59,415 nucleotides of DNA from Microthrixaceae bacterium (GCA_947449015.1 CANFQA010000012.1:1-59415), one strand, 5' to 3'; shown: positions 19,279-28,195, counted from the first letter of the stretch. A program made the numbers and translations. The notes: generated from the sequence alone by a model not told the origin.

Positions 19279-19330
19279 GCAGCCCCCTCACAGTAGATGC
19301 TCGAGGGCATCGCACGGTTCGGGAACGCGA

Positions 19331-19360
19331 GAGGGGGACGGGCCGAAGCCCGTCCCCCTC
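19331..19360 (-). terminator. Terminator hairpin after the 721-residue exported protein
   Basis: A perfect 12-bp stem (GAGGGGGACGGG and its complement) closes a 6-nt loop, 52 bp beyond the stop at 19412 on the minus strand. There is no U-run. It also insulates the tRNA gene from read-through. Confidence 0.8.
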
Positions 19361-19411
19361 CACATCTCACATCTGTTCCCCGAGGGGAGCAGGTGCTCGA
19401 GTTACATCCAG

Positions 19412-21577
19412 TTACTGCTTGGCGAGCGTGACAGTCACGCCCTGACCAAGTGCGCTCGCATTCGTGAACGTTCCAACGCCGCTCCAGACAGAGGAGACGT
19501 CGAGGGCGGTGGTGGGCTGGTAGGCCACGTTGCCGGTGGTGACGCCAGTCTTCAGACCACGAAGGGCCACGGACGGACGGGCGGTGCCGGAGGCAACCGT
19601 CTGGGTTCCAATGCTGGTACCGCCGAAGAGGTACTCAGAGGAAATACCTTCAGAACCGGTGGCGCAAAGTGCCAGAAGGGTCGGGACCCAAGGAAGCGTG
19701 ATCTTCGCCGAACCGGCCGGGAAGCTCTTGCCACCAACAGTCTCAGCGGCGGTCCGCTGCGACACGAAGGCCCAGAAGCTCACCACGGAGGTCGGGTACT
19801 TGATCGCACCGATGGAGCCAGACACTGCCTTGATAGCGGTAAGGCTGAGGCTCGGGCTAAACGAAACCGCCACCGACTGGGTGGTGGCTCCGGTGTAGCC
19901 GGAGAAGGCAGCCGAAGCGCCGATGGTGCCCGGGTTGTACCACTGACCCATGATGGTGGTGCCCTCATAGGTGTTGGCGGTACATGCATCAGCACCGGGG
20001 ACGAGGAGAGGGCTCTCGTTGAGCGTGCTGGTGATCATCGACATGGCATCGCCGGTGGCCGGAGCGCTCGACGAAGGCTGACCGATGGTCAGGTTGATGC
20101 CGTAGGTCCCGAAGGCATCGGTGCAGGTTCCACCGCCGAGATCGGTAAGACCATACGAGTTGCCATAGACACCACCAGCGGTGGTGGCCCAGGTGTTGGC
20201 ACCGTCGGTACCGACGGCCGTGATGTAGTTCTGGCCCAGGTTTGCGTTACCCGCTGTGGCGCCATTGGCGTACGGAAGCACACCGCAGCCCGAGATGGGC
20301 AGACCGATATCGGAGGCGCTGAAGCCAGCCGTGGCGGAGGTGATCTTCTGTGCACCCAGATTGTAGGTCTGGTCATTGATGATTCGAGCGGTGGTGACCG
20401 TCTCCTCAGCACCGACCGAGATCTGGTTCGGGTACGCGACTGCACCGGTGAGGTCGGCCTGTGACGCCGTGGTTATGCCGTTGACGACTGCCGCGGTGTA
20501 GCCGGCAAATGCAGCGCTGCCGCAGTTGCTGGTGGTGCAGGTGCGAACAGCTGAAATCGTGGAACCGGCCGAGATGGTCGTGCCGCTAATCGAGCGACCG
20601 ACGTCAGAGTCACTGAAGCCAATGGTGGGCGAGACAACGAGGCCAGGTGTTCCATCGACGCCCTGGACGGCTGCGCGTCCTTCAACTGCAGCTCGGGAAA
20701 CCGTGACGTTCGAGTTGGTGGTGAACTTCGTCGGGATGTTGGCGTTGATATACGCCTTGGTCCCCGAGAGGCTGGTGATCACACCAGAGCCACCAGCAAT
20801 TTTATCGCTGGCGATGGTGGCGCCAACCCAGGACGCAGTCCAGTTGCCGCTGCGCTGCACGTAACCAGTACCGGCGGCACCGTTCGTGAACTTGGCAGCA
20901 ACAGTCGTAGCGGGGATCCCAACAACCGCGGTGACTGCAGGAATTGCAGCAATCTTCTGGCCTGCCGACACATACGCACCAATGCCGGCGCGAATGGTGG
21001 AGTTCTCAAGCTTGGCGTCAACGCTGTAGGCGTCGCCAGCACCGGCGTCGGTGAGGTTCAGGCCCTTGACAAGCGTGCTAGCTGGCTGATTGAGAACCAG
21101 AATCGGGGTACCGAAAACGGATGAAACAAACTTCACGTTGACATACGCGCCGAAGGCCTTGCCGTCAATGGTGCCCGCGATGTTGTGGTTCACCACATTG
21201 GTGTTGCCCACGTACACCCCGTACGCCTGAACAAAGGTGCCGTTCGGGTGGGTATTCGGGGAAACGATACCGACAAGGTGGCCGTAATCGGCACCCATAT
21301 CGATCGCAACTCCGTTGACGGCGCTTGCGGCGCCGTTATGCCACTGAGCGTTACTGAAGTCGCTGATGACGTTCTTCGCCGGCGTCGTGGCCGCAGTGTT
21401 GAACGTACAAGCAACGCGCAGGGCGCTCTGGCTGCCAGGTGAACTCGGGTTCGAGTTCATTGTGCAAGTGTCTACTGCCGCCGTGGCGCCAGCAGGAGCA
21501 GCGAGCGGCATCAGCATCGCCGTTGAGGCCAAAAGGGCACCAGCGATCACCGCCGCCCTACTCTTCAATGCTTTCAT
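19412..21577 (-). CDS. Large exported protein of unknown function
   Basis: The 721-residue protein has a Sec signal peptide (MKALKSRAAVIAGALLASTA, cleavage likely after GATA about residue 33). The mature part is rich in Ala, Gly, Thr and Ser, low in Lys, and has few Cys, as in surface or fibre-like proteins. A motif with the shape GFSxSDxGxxISG occurs twice (about residues 319 and 412), followed by a TISAV or YITAVG strand, so at least one small domain is repeated. I recognise no enzyme, LPXTG or membrane anchor at the C-terminus. It has its own TTGACA/TAGGGT promoter, a GGGGGT ribosome binding site 6 nt before ATG 21577, and a terminator. Confidence 0.85.
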   Translation of the reverse strand: MKALKSRAAVIAGALLASTAMLMPLAAPAGATAAVDTCTMNSNPSSPGSQSALRVACTFNTAATTPAKNVISDFSNAQWHNGAASAVNGVAIDMGADYGHLVGIVSPNTHPNGTFVQAYGVYVGNTNVVNHNIAGTIDGKAFGAYVNVKFVSSVFGTPILVLNQPASTLVKGLNLTDAGAGDAYSVDAKLENSTIRAGIGAYVSAGQKIAAIPAVTAVVGIPATTVAAKFTNGAAGTGYVQRSGNWTASWVGATIASDKIAGGSGVITSLSGTKAYINANIPTKFTTNSNVTVSRAAVEGRAAVQGVDGTPGLVVSPTIGFSDSDVGRSISGTTISAGSTISAVRTCTTSNCGSAAFAGYTAAVVNGITTASQADLTGAVAYPNQISVGAEETVTTARIINDQTYNLGAQKITSATAGFSASDIGLPISGCGVLPYANGATAGNANLGQNYITAVGTDGANTWATTAGGVYGNSYGLTDLGGGTCTDAFGTYGINLTIGQPSSSAPATGDAMSMITSTLNESPLLVPGADACTANTYEGTTIMGQWYNPGTIGASAAFSGYTGATTQSVAVSFSPSLSLTAIKAVSGSIGAIKYPTSVVSFWAFVSQRTAAETVGGKSFPAGSAKITLPWVPTLLALCATGSEGISSEYLFGGTSIGTQTVASGTARPSVALRGLKTGVTTGNVAYQPTTALDVSSVWSGVGTFTNASALGQGVTVTLAKQ

Positions 21578-21597
21578 GGATTACCCCCATAGAAGAA

Positions 21598-21614
21598 GTC
21601 CGGGAATTCCGGAC
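21598..21614 (-). promoter_or_regulatory. Palindrome in the 5' leader of the large exported protein
   Basis: GTCCGG and CCGGAC flank AATTC, so a 6-bp-arm inverted repeat lies between the -10 box and the ribosome binding site. It could be a repressor site or a leader stem-loop. Confidence 0.45.
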
Positions 21615-21620
21615 GTTGAA

Positions 21621-21651
21621 ACCCTACCTGTGACAACCGCCACTATGTCAA
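21621..21651 (-). promoter_or_regulatory. Promoter of the large exported protein
   Basis: On the minus strand TTGACA (21646-21651) and TAGGGT (21621-21626) are separated by 19 bp, slightly longer than the ideal 17. TGACA and TGTCA form an inverted repeat with a 10-bp spacer overlapping the -35, a possible operator. Confidence 0.55.
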
Positions 21652-21726
21652 GTCACCCCCAAATCTTGGCCACGGCAGGGTGAAGCGCACCTCTGGCCGC
21701 GCTGGGACCGCCCTAGGGCGCCGGAC

Positions 21727-21732
21727 TACTGT
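21727..21732 (+). promoter_or_regulatory. -10 box (TACTGT) of the gene at 21741
   Basis: The box lies 8 nt before ATG 21741, so the transcript would be leaderless or carry one to two leader bases. Confidence 0.35.
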
Positions 21733-21740
21733 GTTGAACC

Positions 21741-22370
21741 ATGACTAGTCCTCTGCGACGGATGACCGCTCTCGCCGTGATTGCTGTGGCGCTTGTCACA
21801 TTCACGGCCGTCACGGCTGCCAGCGCCGGGGTCGACAACAACCCGGTCGTGATCTCGCCCGGCCTCAGCACCACGGGCGGTACCGCCACCGCTGCAGACG
21901 GGACGGTTCGCTCGTTTTCCAGTAATGAAGCGGCGTCCATGCTGCAGCCCCTGCTGGCGACCATGTATTACGGGCAACCGACCTTCGCCGATCCGCCGGC
22001 AACTGCGCAGCGTTCATCACTGAAGTTCGACTATGTCTTCACCGTCGACAACCCCAATACGACCGGAACGTTCGTCGTCAACTACGCCCAACAGGGCACA
22101 GCTGGCTGGATCTCACTTCCAGTGCAGGCGCTGTGGCCAGGCTCGGCGGTAACTGCCGATCTCGCAGATAAGTGGTTCGGCGCATCACCGGCCTTCGTCT
22201 CCGGCTTCAACGGTCAGGGAACGGTGCGAACCTTTTCCCCCGCCACCGACACCGGAACCACGAAATCCTCATCCGATGTCAGCAGTGTGCTCATTGTTGT
22301 GGTGATCGTTGGTGCAGTTGCGTTGATTGGCGGCGTGTTCGCCATCACCCGCCGGCGCAAAAAGGCCTGA
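21741..22370 (+). CDS. Exported, membrane-anchored protein of unknown function
   Basis: The 209-residue protein has an N-terminal signal sequence (about 1-29, ending TAASAG) and a C-terminal membrane helix (VLIVVVIVGAVALIGGVFAI) followed by RRRKKA, i.e. a type I topology with the middle outside the cell. The outer part is small and beta-rich (FDYVFTVDNPNTTGTFVVNY). No LPXTG or lipobox is present. It is divergent from the 721-residue exported protein, 163 bp apart, so both may act at the cell surface. Confidence 0.8.
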   Translation: MTSPLRRMTALAVIAVALVTFTAVTAASAGVDNNPVVISPGLSTTGGTATAADGTVRSFSSNEAASMLQPLLATMYYGQPTFADPPATAQRSSLKFDYVFTVDNPNTTGTFVVNYAQQGTAGWISLPVQALWPGSAVTADLADKWFGASPAFVSGFNGQGTVRTFSPATDTGTTKSSSDVSSVLIVVVIVGAVALIGGVFAITRRRKKA

Positions 22371-22401
22371 AGCTCCTCGTCTCCACGAACCGGCGCGCTA
22401 C

Positions 22402-22407
22402 TAGCGT
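22402..22407 (+). promoter_or_regulatory. -10 box (TAGCGT) of the CoxL-like gene
   Basis: The box lies 6 nt before ATG 22414; leaderless geometry. Confidence 0.45.
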
Positions 22408-22413
22408 CGGGTC

Positions 22414-24675
22414 ATGAGCATCCTTGGCCACCGAGTCCTGCGCCGTGAGGACCCCGCCCTTCTCACCCAGGGCGGCACCTATGTCGATGACATCACTCGC
22501 GACGGCGTCGCCTTTGTGGTGTACGTGCGTTCCACCATGGCTCACGGCGTGATCCGTTCTCTTGACATTCGCGATGCTCTCGCCGAACCGGGGGTACTCG
22601 CGGTGGTGAGCGCGGCGGATCTTGATCTGCCCGCCATCGTGCCCACTGCCATGGTCGAGCAACGCATGGTGCGACCCGTGCTCGCCACCAATCGCGTGCG
22701 GTTCGTGGGTGAACCCATTGTTGCCGTCGTCGCCGAGACCCGCGAGGCCGCCATTGACGCCGCCGAGGCCGTGATCGTTGACATCGAGCCTCTTGAGCCG
22801 CTGATCGATCCGCGCCATGCCATCGATGACGACGCGCCCATTCTGCATCCGGAGGTCGGTACCAACATCGCACTGGCCTTCGCCCAGCGAGGCGAACCCA
22901 TCTCCTTCGATGACTGCGACGTCGTCGTTACTCGAACGATCGTCAACCAGCGCGTCGCCGCCGCACCGATCGAGCCACGCTCGGCATTGTGCTGGTGGGA
23001 GGACGACCGCCTCATACTTGAAATTGGCTGTCAGGGGCCGCATCCCATTCGCACTGCGCTCGCCGAGGCCTATGGATTGGATCCGATCAACGTTCGTGTC
23101 ATCTGTCCCGATGTGGGCGGCGGGTTCGGCGCCAAGGCGCAGCTGCCACCGGAGGCAATGCTGCTGGGCGAACTCGCCCGTCGCATCGGCCGACCAGTGC
23201 GTTGGAGCGAAACCCGCTCCGAAAATCTTGTGGGCATGAACCAGGGACGCGGTCAGATCCAGACCGTGACGCTGGGCGGCACGCGAGACGGACAGTTCCT
23301 TGCCTACAAACTTCACGTCACCCAAGAGGCCGGCGCCTATCCCAACATGGGCGCCATGCTTCCGTTGGCCACTCGCATTATGGCCAGTGGTGTGTATGAG
23401 ATTCCCCGCGTGCAGTTCGATTCAGTTTCGGTGGTCACCAACACCACCCCGACCGGCGCGTACCGGGGAGCAGGACGGCCTGAGGCCACTGCGGCGATCG
23501 AACGGATCGTTGACGTGTTCGCCGCCGAGGCCGGACTCGACCCGGCCGAGGTTCGCCGCCGCAACCTCATTCCCGCAAACGCCTTTCCGTACACAACCCC
23601 CACTCGCACCACCTATGACTCGGGTGACTACGAAGGCGCGCTTGATCGTGCACTCGATGCCGCCGGCTACGCGCATCTGCGTGCACAACAAGCCGCGCGA
23701 CGTGAACGCGGCGATACCAAAGTGCTCGGCATCGGCGTTTCTTGTTACGTGGAGATCACCGCCATGCCCGGTGGTGACGAATACGGATCGGTGGAGCTGC
23801 TCGCCGATGGAACAGTGCGAGTCATCACCGGATCAACGCCCTATGGGCAAGGTCATCAAACCTCATGGGCCATGCTTGTGGCTGAACGCACCGGCATCCC
23901 GCTGGATCGCATCACCGTTGAATACGGCGACACCGATGTGGTGCCGCGAGGCGAAGTCACCGGTGGGTCACGGTCCCTTCAGATCGCCGGCGCCGCAGTC
24001 TTCGATGCTTCGGCACGCCTTGTTGATCTCGCCCGCGAGCGCGCAGCTGACCTCCTTGAAGCCGCGGTCGACGACATCGTGCTCGATAGCGAAGCCGCAC
24101 AGTTCCATGTCGCTGGCTCGCCGGCGGTGAACATCAGTTGGGAGGACATCGCCACCACTATCAAGACCGAAACTCCGCTGTTTGCCCTTTCTGAGTTCGT
24201 GGCACCGGGTCCGACCTTTCCGTTCGGCGCCCATGTCGCCGTGGTCGAGGTTGATACCGAAACTGGCCATGTGGAACTGCAGCGTCTGATTGCATGCGAT
24301 GACGCCGGCCGAATCCTCAACCCGCTCATCGTCGACGGTCAGGTGCATGGCGGGCTCGCTCAGGGTGCGGCCCAAGCCCTGTTTGAGGAGGTTCGCTATG
24401 ACGAGGACGGCAATCCGCTCACGGCCACCTTCATCGACTACACAATTCCCAGTGCCGCGGAGTTCCCGATGTTCGAACGTGTCGAAATGGAAACCCCAAC
24501 CCCGATCAACCCGCTCGGGGCAAAGGGCATCGGCGAATCGGGCACCATTGGATCGACGCCTGCGGTGCAAAACGCGGTGATCGACGCGCTGCGTCATCTC
24601 GGTATCGACCATCTCGACATGCCACTCACGCCGTTGCGGGTCTGGACCGCGCTGCACGCAGCCCGCCAGAACTGA
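22414..24675 (+). CDS. Xanthine dehydrogenase/CoxL-family molybdopterin-binding subunit
   Basis: This is the large molybdenum subunit of an aldehyde/xanthine/CO dehydrogenase-type enzyme, 753 residues. It begins with the aldehyde oxidase a/b hammerhead domain (RREDPALLTQGGTYVDDI), then the Mo-binding domains with GGGFGAKAQLPPE, QEAGAYPNMGA, and GAYRGAGRPEATAAIERI near 350. The AYRGAGR loop is of the form II type, not AYRCSFR of true CO dehydrogenase, so CO oxidation is unlikely. The late GAKGIGESGTIGS motif carries the catalytic Glu. The FAD (CoxM) and 2Fe-2S (CoxS) subunits are not adjacent. Confidence 0.93.
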   Translation: MSILGHRVLRREDPALLTQGGTYVDDITRDGVAFVVYVRSTMAHGVIRSLDIRDALAEPGVLAVVSAADLDLPAIVPTAMVEQRMVRPVLATNRVRFVGEPIVAVVAETREAAIDAAEAVIVDIEPLEPLIDPRHAIDDDAPILHPEVGTNIALAFAQRGEPISFDDCDVVVTRTIVNQRVAAAPIEPRSALCWWEDDRLILEIGCQGPHPIRTALAEAYGLDPINVRVICPDVGGGFGAKAQLPPEAMLLGELARRIGRPVRWSETRSENLVGMNQGRGQIQTVTLGGTRDGQFLAYKLHVTQEAGAYPNMGAMLPLATRIMASGVYEIPRVQFDSVSVVTNTTPTGAYRGAGRPEATAAIERIVDVFAAEAGLDPAEVRRRNLIPANAFPYTTPTRTTYDSGDYEGALDRALDAAGYAHLRAQQAARRERGDTKVLGIGVSCYVEITAMPGGDEYGSVELLADGTVRVITGSTPYGQGHQTSWAMLVAERTGIPLDRITVEYGDTDVVPRGEVTGGSRSLQIAGAAVFDASARLVDLARERAADLLEAAVDDIVLDSEAAQFHVAGSPAVNISWEDIATTIKTETPLFALSEFVAPGPTFPFGAHVAVVEVDTETGHVELQRLIACDDAGRILNPLIVDGQVHGGLAQGAAQALFEEVRYDEDGNPLTATFIDYTIPSAAEFPMFERVEMETPTPINPLGAKGIGESGTIGSTPAVQNAVIDALRHLGIDHLDMPLTPLRVWTALHAARQN

Positions 24676-24727
24676 TCTGCGACCTGAGCTTCGTACTGAG
24701 CCGAGAACGCTCTCAGCTCGCGCTCAC

Positions 24728-24733
24728 TAGGGT
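24728..24733 (+). promoter_or_regulatory. -10 box (TAGGGT) of the GT8 gene
   Basis: The box lies 6 nt before GTG 24740 and supports this GTG as start. Confidence 0.45.
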
Positions 24734-24739
24734 TCTCCC

Positions 24740-25696
24740 GTGGAACCACAGATCTCCGTCCTCGTCGTGGCCGACGGTCACTGGGCCCCGCATATCGCCA
24801 CAACCCTGCGATCGATCATTGATTCCACGAATGCCGCGGATTCAATCAATTTGATCGTCGGAGCTATTTCGATATCCGCCGAAGACCGGGAACGCATCCA
24901 ACGGTCGGTGCCCGATCATCCGATCACCTGGGTGGATGTTGCATCCGACTGGCTCGCGGCCATCCCAGAATCGAAGTCGCACAAATCGCAGTACGCGCGC
25001 CTTCATGTGCTCGAGACACTCTCGGCGGGTCTCGACAAGATCATCTACGTCGACACTGACATGTTGGTTTGCGCTCCCATCGAGCAACTCTGGGACATCG
25101 ACCTTGAAGGTCATGTGCTCGGTGCATCGAGATGCCTCTGGGGGCTCTGGATGGGCCGCGGGCAGTGGAATGTGATCGAGCTCGGGATTGACGGCAACCG
25201 CAAATATGCGCAGACAGGCGCAATGGTCATCGACCTTCGGGCATGGGCGAGTCGGTCGATCTTCGAGAAGTGCGAGCGATACATCGCGCGCTTCGCCGAG
25301 CACATTCACCTCGCCGACCAGGAAACCCTCAATGCAATTCTCGATGATGACTGGCTCGAACTCCCCGTCCGCTGGAACGTGTATGCGGATGACACGTACG
25401 CCGATCCGGCACTGGTGACCTATGCATTCAGCTCCAAGGCACTCCTTGATGCCTACGCCGATACAGCCATCGTGCATTTCGCCGGACCAGTGAAGCCATG
25501 GCGATGGGAACATCCCCGCCGCAATGAACTCCTTGCGGCAGAGGCTTGGGAAGTCACCGCCATGAGCACCGACTACGCCGACTGGTACTCGCAGCAACGC
25601 CAGCGCGGACTGGCAGAGCTCGCAGCAAGCCGCCCGAGGCGGCGGTCGCCACTTCGACGTGCCCGCCGCGCACTCGGCGTACTGCTGCACGGCTAA
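24740..25696 (+). CDS. Glycosyltransferase family 8 protein
   Basis: This retaining GT-A glycosyltransferase has 318 residues. KIIYVDTDMLVCAPIEQLW (about 98-116) gives the D-x-D metal site. Later AQTGAMVIDLRAW, DQETLNAIL and IVHFAGPVKPW are hallmark GT8 motifs, the last with the metal-binding His. The acceptor sugar or protein is unknown. The C-terminal 25 residues are Arg-rich. The start is GTG, placed by the TAGGGT box 6 nt upstream; no ribosome binding site is seen. It converges on rlmB with 27 bp between stops. Confidence 0.92.
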   Translation: MEPQISVLVVADGHWAPHIATTLRSIIDSTNAADSINLIVGAISISAEDRERIQRSVPDHPITWVDVASDWLAAIPESKSHKSQYARLHVLETLSAGLDKIIYVDTDMLVCAPIEQLWDIDLEGHVLGASRCLWGLWMGRGQWNVIELGIDGNRKYAQTGAMVIDLRAWASRSIFEKCERYIARFAEHIHLADQETLNAILDDDWLELPVRWNVYADDTYADPALVTYAFSSKALLDAYADTAIVHFAGPVKPWRWEHPRRNELLAAEAWEVTAMSTDYADWYSQQRQRGLAELAASRPRRRSPLRRARRALGVLLHG

Positions 25697-25723
25697 TCAC
25701 CACCGAGGGCAACCAGATCGGAA

Positions 25724-26836
25724 TCAGTCGGGACGGGCTGCGGCCAGACGTCGACGGGTGACTTCGAAACAGGCCAATGCGCCAGCTGCGGAAACGTTGA
25801 GCGAGGACAGCTCGCCAATCAGCGGGATGCTGGCGACAGCATCGCAGCGCTCACGCACGAGTCGCGACAAGCCCTTGCCCTCGGCGCCCATGACCAGGCA
25901 CACCGGCTGATCGGCAACTTCGAGATTGAACAGATCGGTGTCACCGCCCATGTCAAGACCGATGACCCAGACCCCGGCAGCCTTCAGTTCGTTAATGGCG
26001 CTCGGCAATCCACCCACCAGCGTCATGGGCAGATACTCAACAGCGCCGGCGGCGGCCTTGGTGACGGTTGGCGTGATGTGCACCGCCCGATGCTTGGGAA
26101 GCACGACCCCCGAGACACCCGCACATTCAGCCGAGCGCAACAGCGCGCCGAGGTTGCCCGGATCGGTGACACCATCGACTGCGAGAAGAAACGGCGGTGC
26201 GCCGCTTGCGGTGCGGGCATGCGCGAGATCGTTGAGTTCGTATTCAGGGAGTTCAACGGCGCGAGCCAGCACACCCTGGGGTGACTCGGTACGGGCGAAA
26301 CTCAAAAGCCGGGTGCGCGTGACTTCGCGCACCGGCACCTTGAGATCAATGGCGAGATCAACGATGTCTTGGAGGACTTCGGTGTCCTCCTGCTCCTCGG
26401 CCACGTAAATCTCACGCACGCGCCTGGTGCCGGCGAGCAGGAGCTCGCGCACTGCGTGGCGTCCCTCGACCTGATCGCCACCGAGACCACGGGCGGCCTT
26501 CTGGCCACGTTCGAGCGCGGCACCGGGAATGACTCCACGACCGGGACGGCGACGCGCACCCGGCTTGTCAGCATTACGAACCGATGCTGCAGCATGACGC
26601 TCCTGCTTGGCCGCAACCGCCTTCTTGGCGGCATTGGACATGGGCTTGACCTTTTTGCCCGATGCAGTCGCGCGACCCTTCGGAGCCGAGGCCCCTGATG
26701 ATGCGGATCGACCCTTGGGTGCAGCGGCCTTGGGCGCCGCGCCGCGCTTTGCCGCCGGCGCGCGTTTCGCCGATGACTTGGCGCCAGAAGCAGGCTTACC
26801 GCCGCGCTTGGGAGCGGCTCCGCGGGGCGGGGTCAT
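25724..26836 (-). CDS. rlmB: 23S rRNA (guanosine-2'-O-)-methyltransferase RlmB family
   Basis: This SPOUT methyltransferase modifies rRNA ribose. After an unusual ~100-residue Lys/Ala/Pro-rich N-terminal tail, the substrate-binding domain starts at GRHAVRELLLAG. The knotted SPOUT domain has VDGVTDPGNLGALLRSAE, LVMGAEGKGLSRLVRERCD and IPLIGELSSLNVSAAGALA, the cofactor loops. The exact target (G2251-like) is inferred from family. The ATG overlaps the ispF stop by 4 bp (ATGA), so it is translated with the isoprenoid genes, a pairing common in actinobacteria. Confidence 0.93.
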   Translation of the reverse strand: MTPPRGAAPKRGGKPASGAKSSAKRAPAAKRGAAPKAAAPKGRSASSGASAPKGRATASGKKVKPMSNAAKKAVAAKQERHAAASVRNADKPGARRRPGRGVIPGAALERGQKAARGLGGDQVEGRHAVRELLLAGTRRVREIYVAEEQEDTEVLQDIVDLAIDLKVPVREVTRTRLLSFARTESPQGVLARAVELPEYELNDLAHARTASGAPPFLLAVDGVTDPGNLGALLRSAECAGVSGVVLPKHRAVHITPTVTKAAAGAVEYLPMTLVGGLPSAINELKAAGVWVIGLDMGGDTDLFNLEVADQPVCLVMGAEGKGLSRLVRERCDAVASIPLIGELSSLNVSAAGALACFEVTRRRLAAARPD

Positions 26837-27309
26837 GGCGCGCTCACAACAGCAACGGCGAAACAGGCGATTCCCTCGCCACGGCCGATGGCGCCAAGGC
26901 CCTCAGCACGGTTTCCCTTCACCGTGACCGACGCACCAACCGCGGCGGAGAGCCGCTGCTGCATGGCGTCACGCTTCGGAGACAACTTGGGTCGTTCGCA
27001 GACCACAGCACAATCGACGTTGCCCGGTTCGAACCCTGCCGCCCGCACACGACCGGCGACCTCGGTGAGCAACATGATGCTGTCGGCGCCAGCCCACTGC
27101 GGGTCGGTATCGGGAAAGTGTTGGCCGATATCTCCGAGTCCAGCAGCGCCAAGCAACGCATCAGCACACGCATGGGCAACAACATCGGCATCGCTATGGC
27201 CGACTAACCCAACTTCTCCTTCAAACACAACGCCTCCCAGGACGAGAACCCGGTCTGCGTCGGTGGAGAACGCATGCACGTCGAAACCCTGTCCGACCCT
27301 GACCGTCAT
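26833..27309 (-). CDS. ispF: 2-C-methyl-D-erythritol 2,4-cyclodiphosphate synthase
   Basis: IspF closes the cyclic diphosphate in the MEP isoprenoid pathway. RVGQGFDVHAF gives the metal-binding Asp and His, GHSDADVVAHACADALLGA the third ligand, and DIGQHFPDTDPQWAGADS and VKGNRAEGLGAIGRGEGI are classical. It has 158 residues. ATG 27309 lies 11 bp after ispD. A TAGGTT box formed over the ispD stop codon lies 7 nt before it, so an extra internal promoter is possible. The stop overlaps rlmB. Confidence 0.97.
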   Translation of the reverse strand: MTVRVGQGFDVHAFSTDADRVLVLGGVVFEGEVGLVGHSDADVVAHACADALLGAAGLGDIGQHFPDTDPQWAGADSIMLLTEVAGRVRAAGFEPGNVDCAVVCERPKLSPKRDAMQQRLSAAVGASVTVKGNRAEGLGAIGRGEGIACFAVAVVSAP

Positions 27310-27316
27310 GACCTGC

Positions 27317-27322
27317 AACCTA
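27317..27322 (-). promoter_or_regulatory. Possible internal -10 box (TAGGTT) before ispF
   Basis: The ispD stop TAG is the first half of a TANNNT hexamer placed 7 nt before the ispF ATG. An AGG in between could alternatively act as a weak ribosome binding site. Confidence 0.3.
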
Positions 27323-28027
27323 CCCGAGGCTGGCCAACAGCACCGCGGCCACTGCCAGATCCTCAGGTCCGGTGATCTTGATGTTGGTGACCTCACCCGC
27401 CACGATCACCACCCGACCGCCGTTGGCCTCGACCAATGCGGCGTCATCGGTGGCGTCAGTTGCGTGTGCATGAGCTCGGTGCAGAACCTCAGCCCGGAAG
27501 GCCTGGGGGGTCTGCACTGCGACGAGTTCGCGCCGATCAAGGGTTGCGGCAACGACCGGAGTTCCATCGGAATCGACCTCGACTCGCTTGATGGTGTCGA
27601 TCACCGCAATAGCCGGGATGGCGGCCTCTGCACCAGCGTGAACGGCTGCCACCACCGCTTCGTGCAATGCAGCCGAAGCAAGAGGGCGGGCTGCATCGTG
27701 AACCACGATGACCGCTGCCTCCTCGTCGACATTGGCGAGGGCACATCGAACCGAGTCAGAGCGCTCCACACCACCAATGACGAACGCGTCGGCGGCGCCA
27801 TCGGCCACCAGTTGCTCACCGATGGCCTCGTCACCGGGGGCAAGCACGACGATCACATGATCGGCAGCAGCTCGGCAGGTTCCTAGTGCCCGATCCAGAA
27901 CCCGCTCCCCGCCAAGCAGCTCGTACTGCTTGGGGTGCACGCCGTAACGCCGCCCGCTGCCGGCAGCCAACACGATCGCCCAGACAGGACCATCGGAGGG
28001 AAGCGACTCAACACTATTCACCTCCAT
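27320..28027 (-). CDS. ispD: 2-C-methyl-D-erythritol 4-phosphate cytidylyltransferase
   Basis: IspD activates MEP with CTP in the MEP pathway. IVLAAGSGRRYGVHPKQY is the nucleotide-binding loop, VIVVHDAARPLAS the metal site region, and VQTPQAFRAEVL and VVIVAGEVTNIKITGPEDL close the protein. It has 235 residues. ATG 28027 has no clear ribosome binding site or TANNNT box, so the start is the least certain part. It heads the ispD-ispF-rlmB operon and is divergent from the Crp regulator. Confidence 0.96.
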   Translation of the reverse strand: MEVNSVESLPSDGPVWAIVLAAGSGRRYGVHPKQYELLGGERVLDRALGTCRAAADHVIVVLAPGDEAIGEQLVADGAADAFVIGGVERSDSVRCALANVDEEAAVIVVHDAARPLASAALHEAVVAAVHAGAEAAIPAIAVIDTIKRVEVDSDGTPVVAATLDRRELVAVQTPQAFRAEVLHRAHAHATDATDDAALVEANGGRVVIVAGEVTNIKITGPEDLAVAAVLLASLG

Positions 28028-28183
28028 AGTGTCGTTGATCCGACGTGATCACGCACACTTGCTGCGAGCGTTCTTTGCTGCGAACGCGCAATCGCCCTGC
28101 AACTTCACACAGGTTGACCAACAAACAACTCACCGCGGGTACCCCACCAGGTTCAAGTGTTCCAGCCCCCTGAACCTCCCAAC

Positions 28184-28189
28184 TATGGT
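28184..28189 (+). promoter_or_regulatory. -10 box (TATGGT) of the Crp-type regulator
   Basis: The box lies 6 nt before GTG 28196. It would place the transcription start on that GTG and argues against the upstream GTG 28157. Confidence 0.5.
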
Positions 28190-28195
28190 GAACAC

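Noticed and set aside
22414-24675. Carbon monoxide dehydrogenase large subunit (form I)
   Set aside because: The active-site loop is AYRGAGR, not AYRCSFR, and partner subunits are absent.
28157-28195. Upstream GTG start for the Crp regulator
   Set aside because: The extra 13 residues are Pro-rich and not family-like, and the TATGGT box fits GTG 28196.
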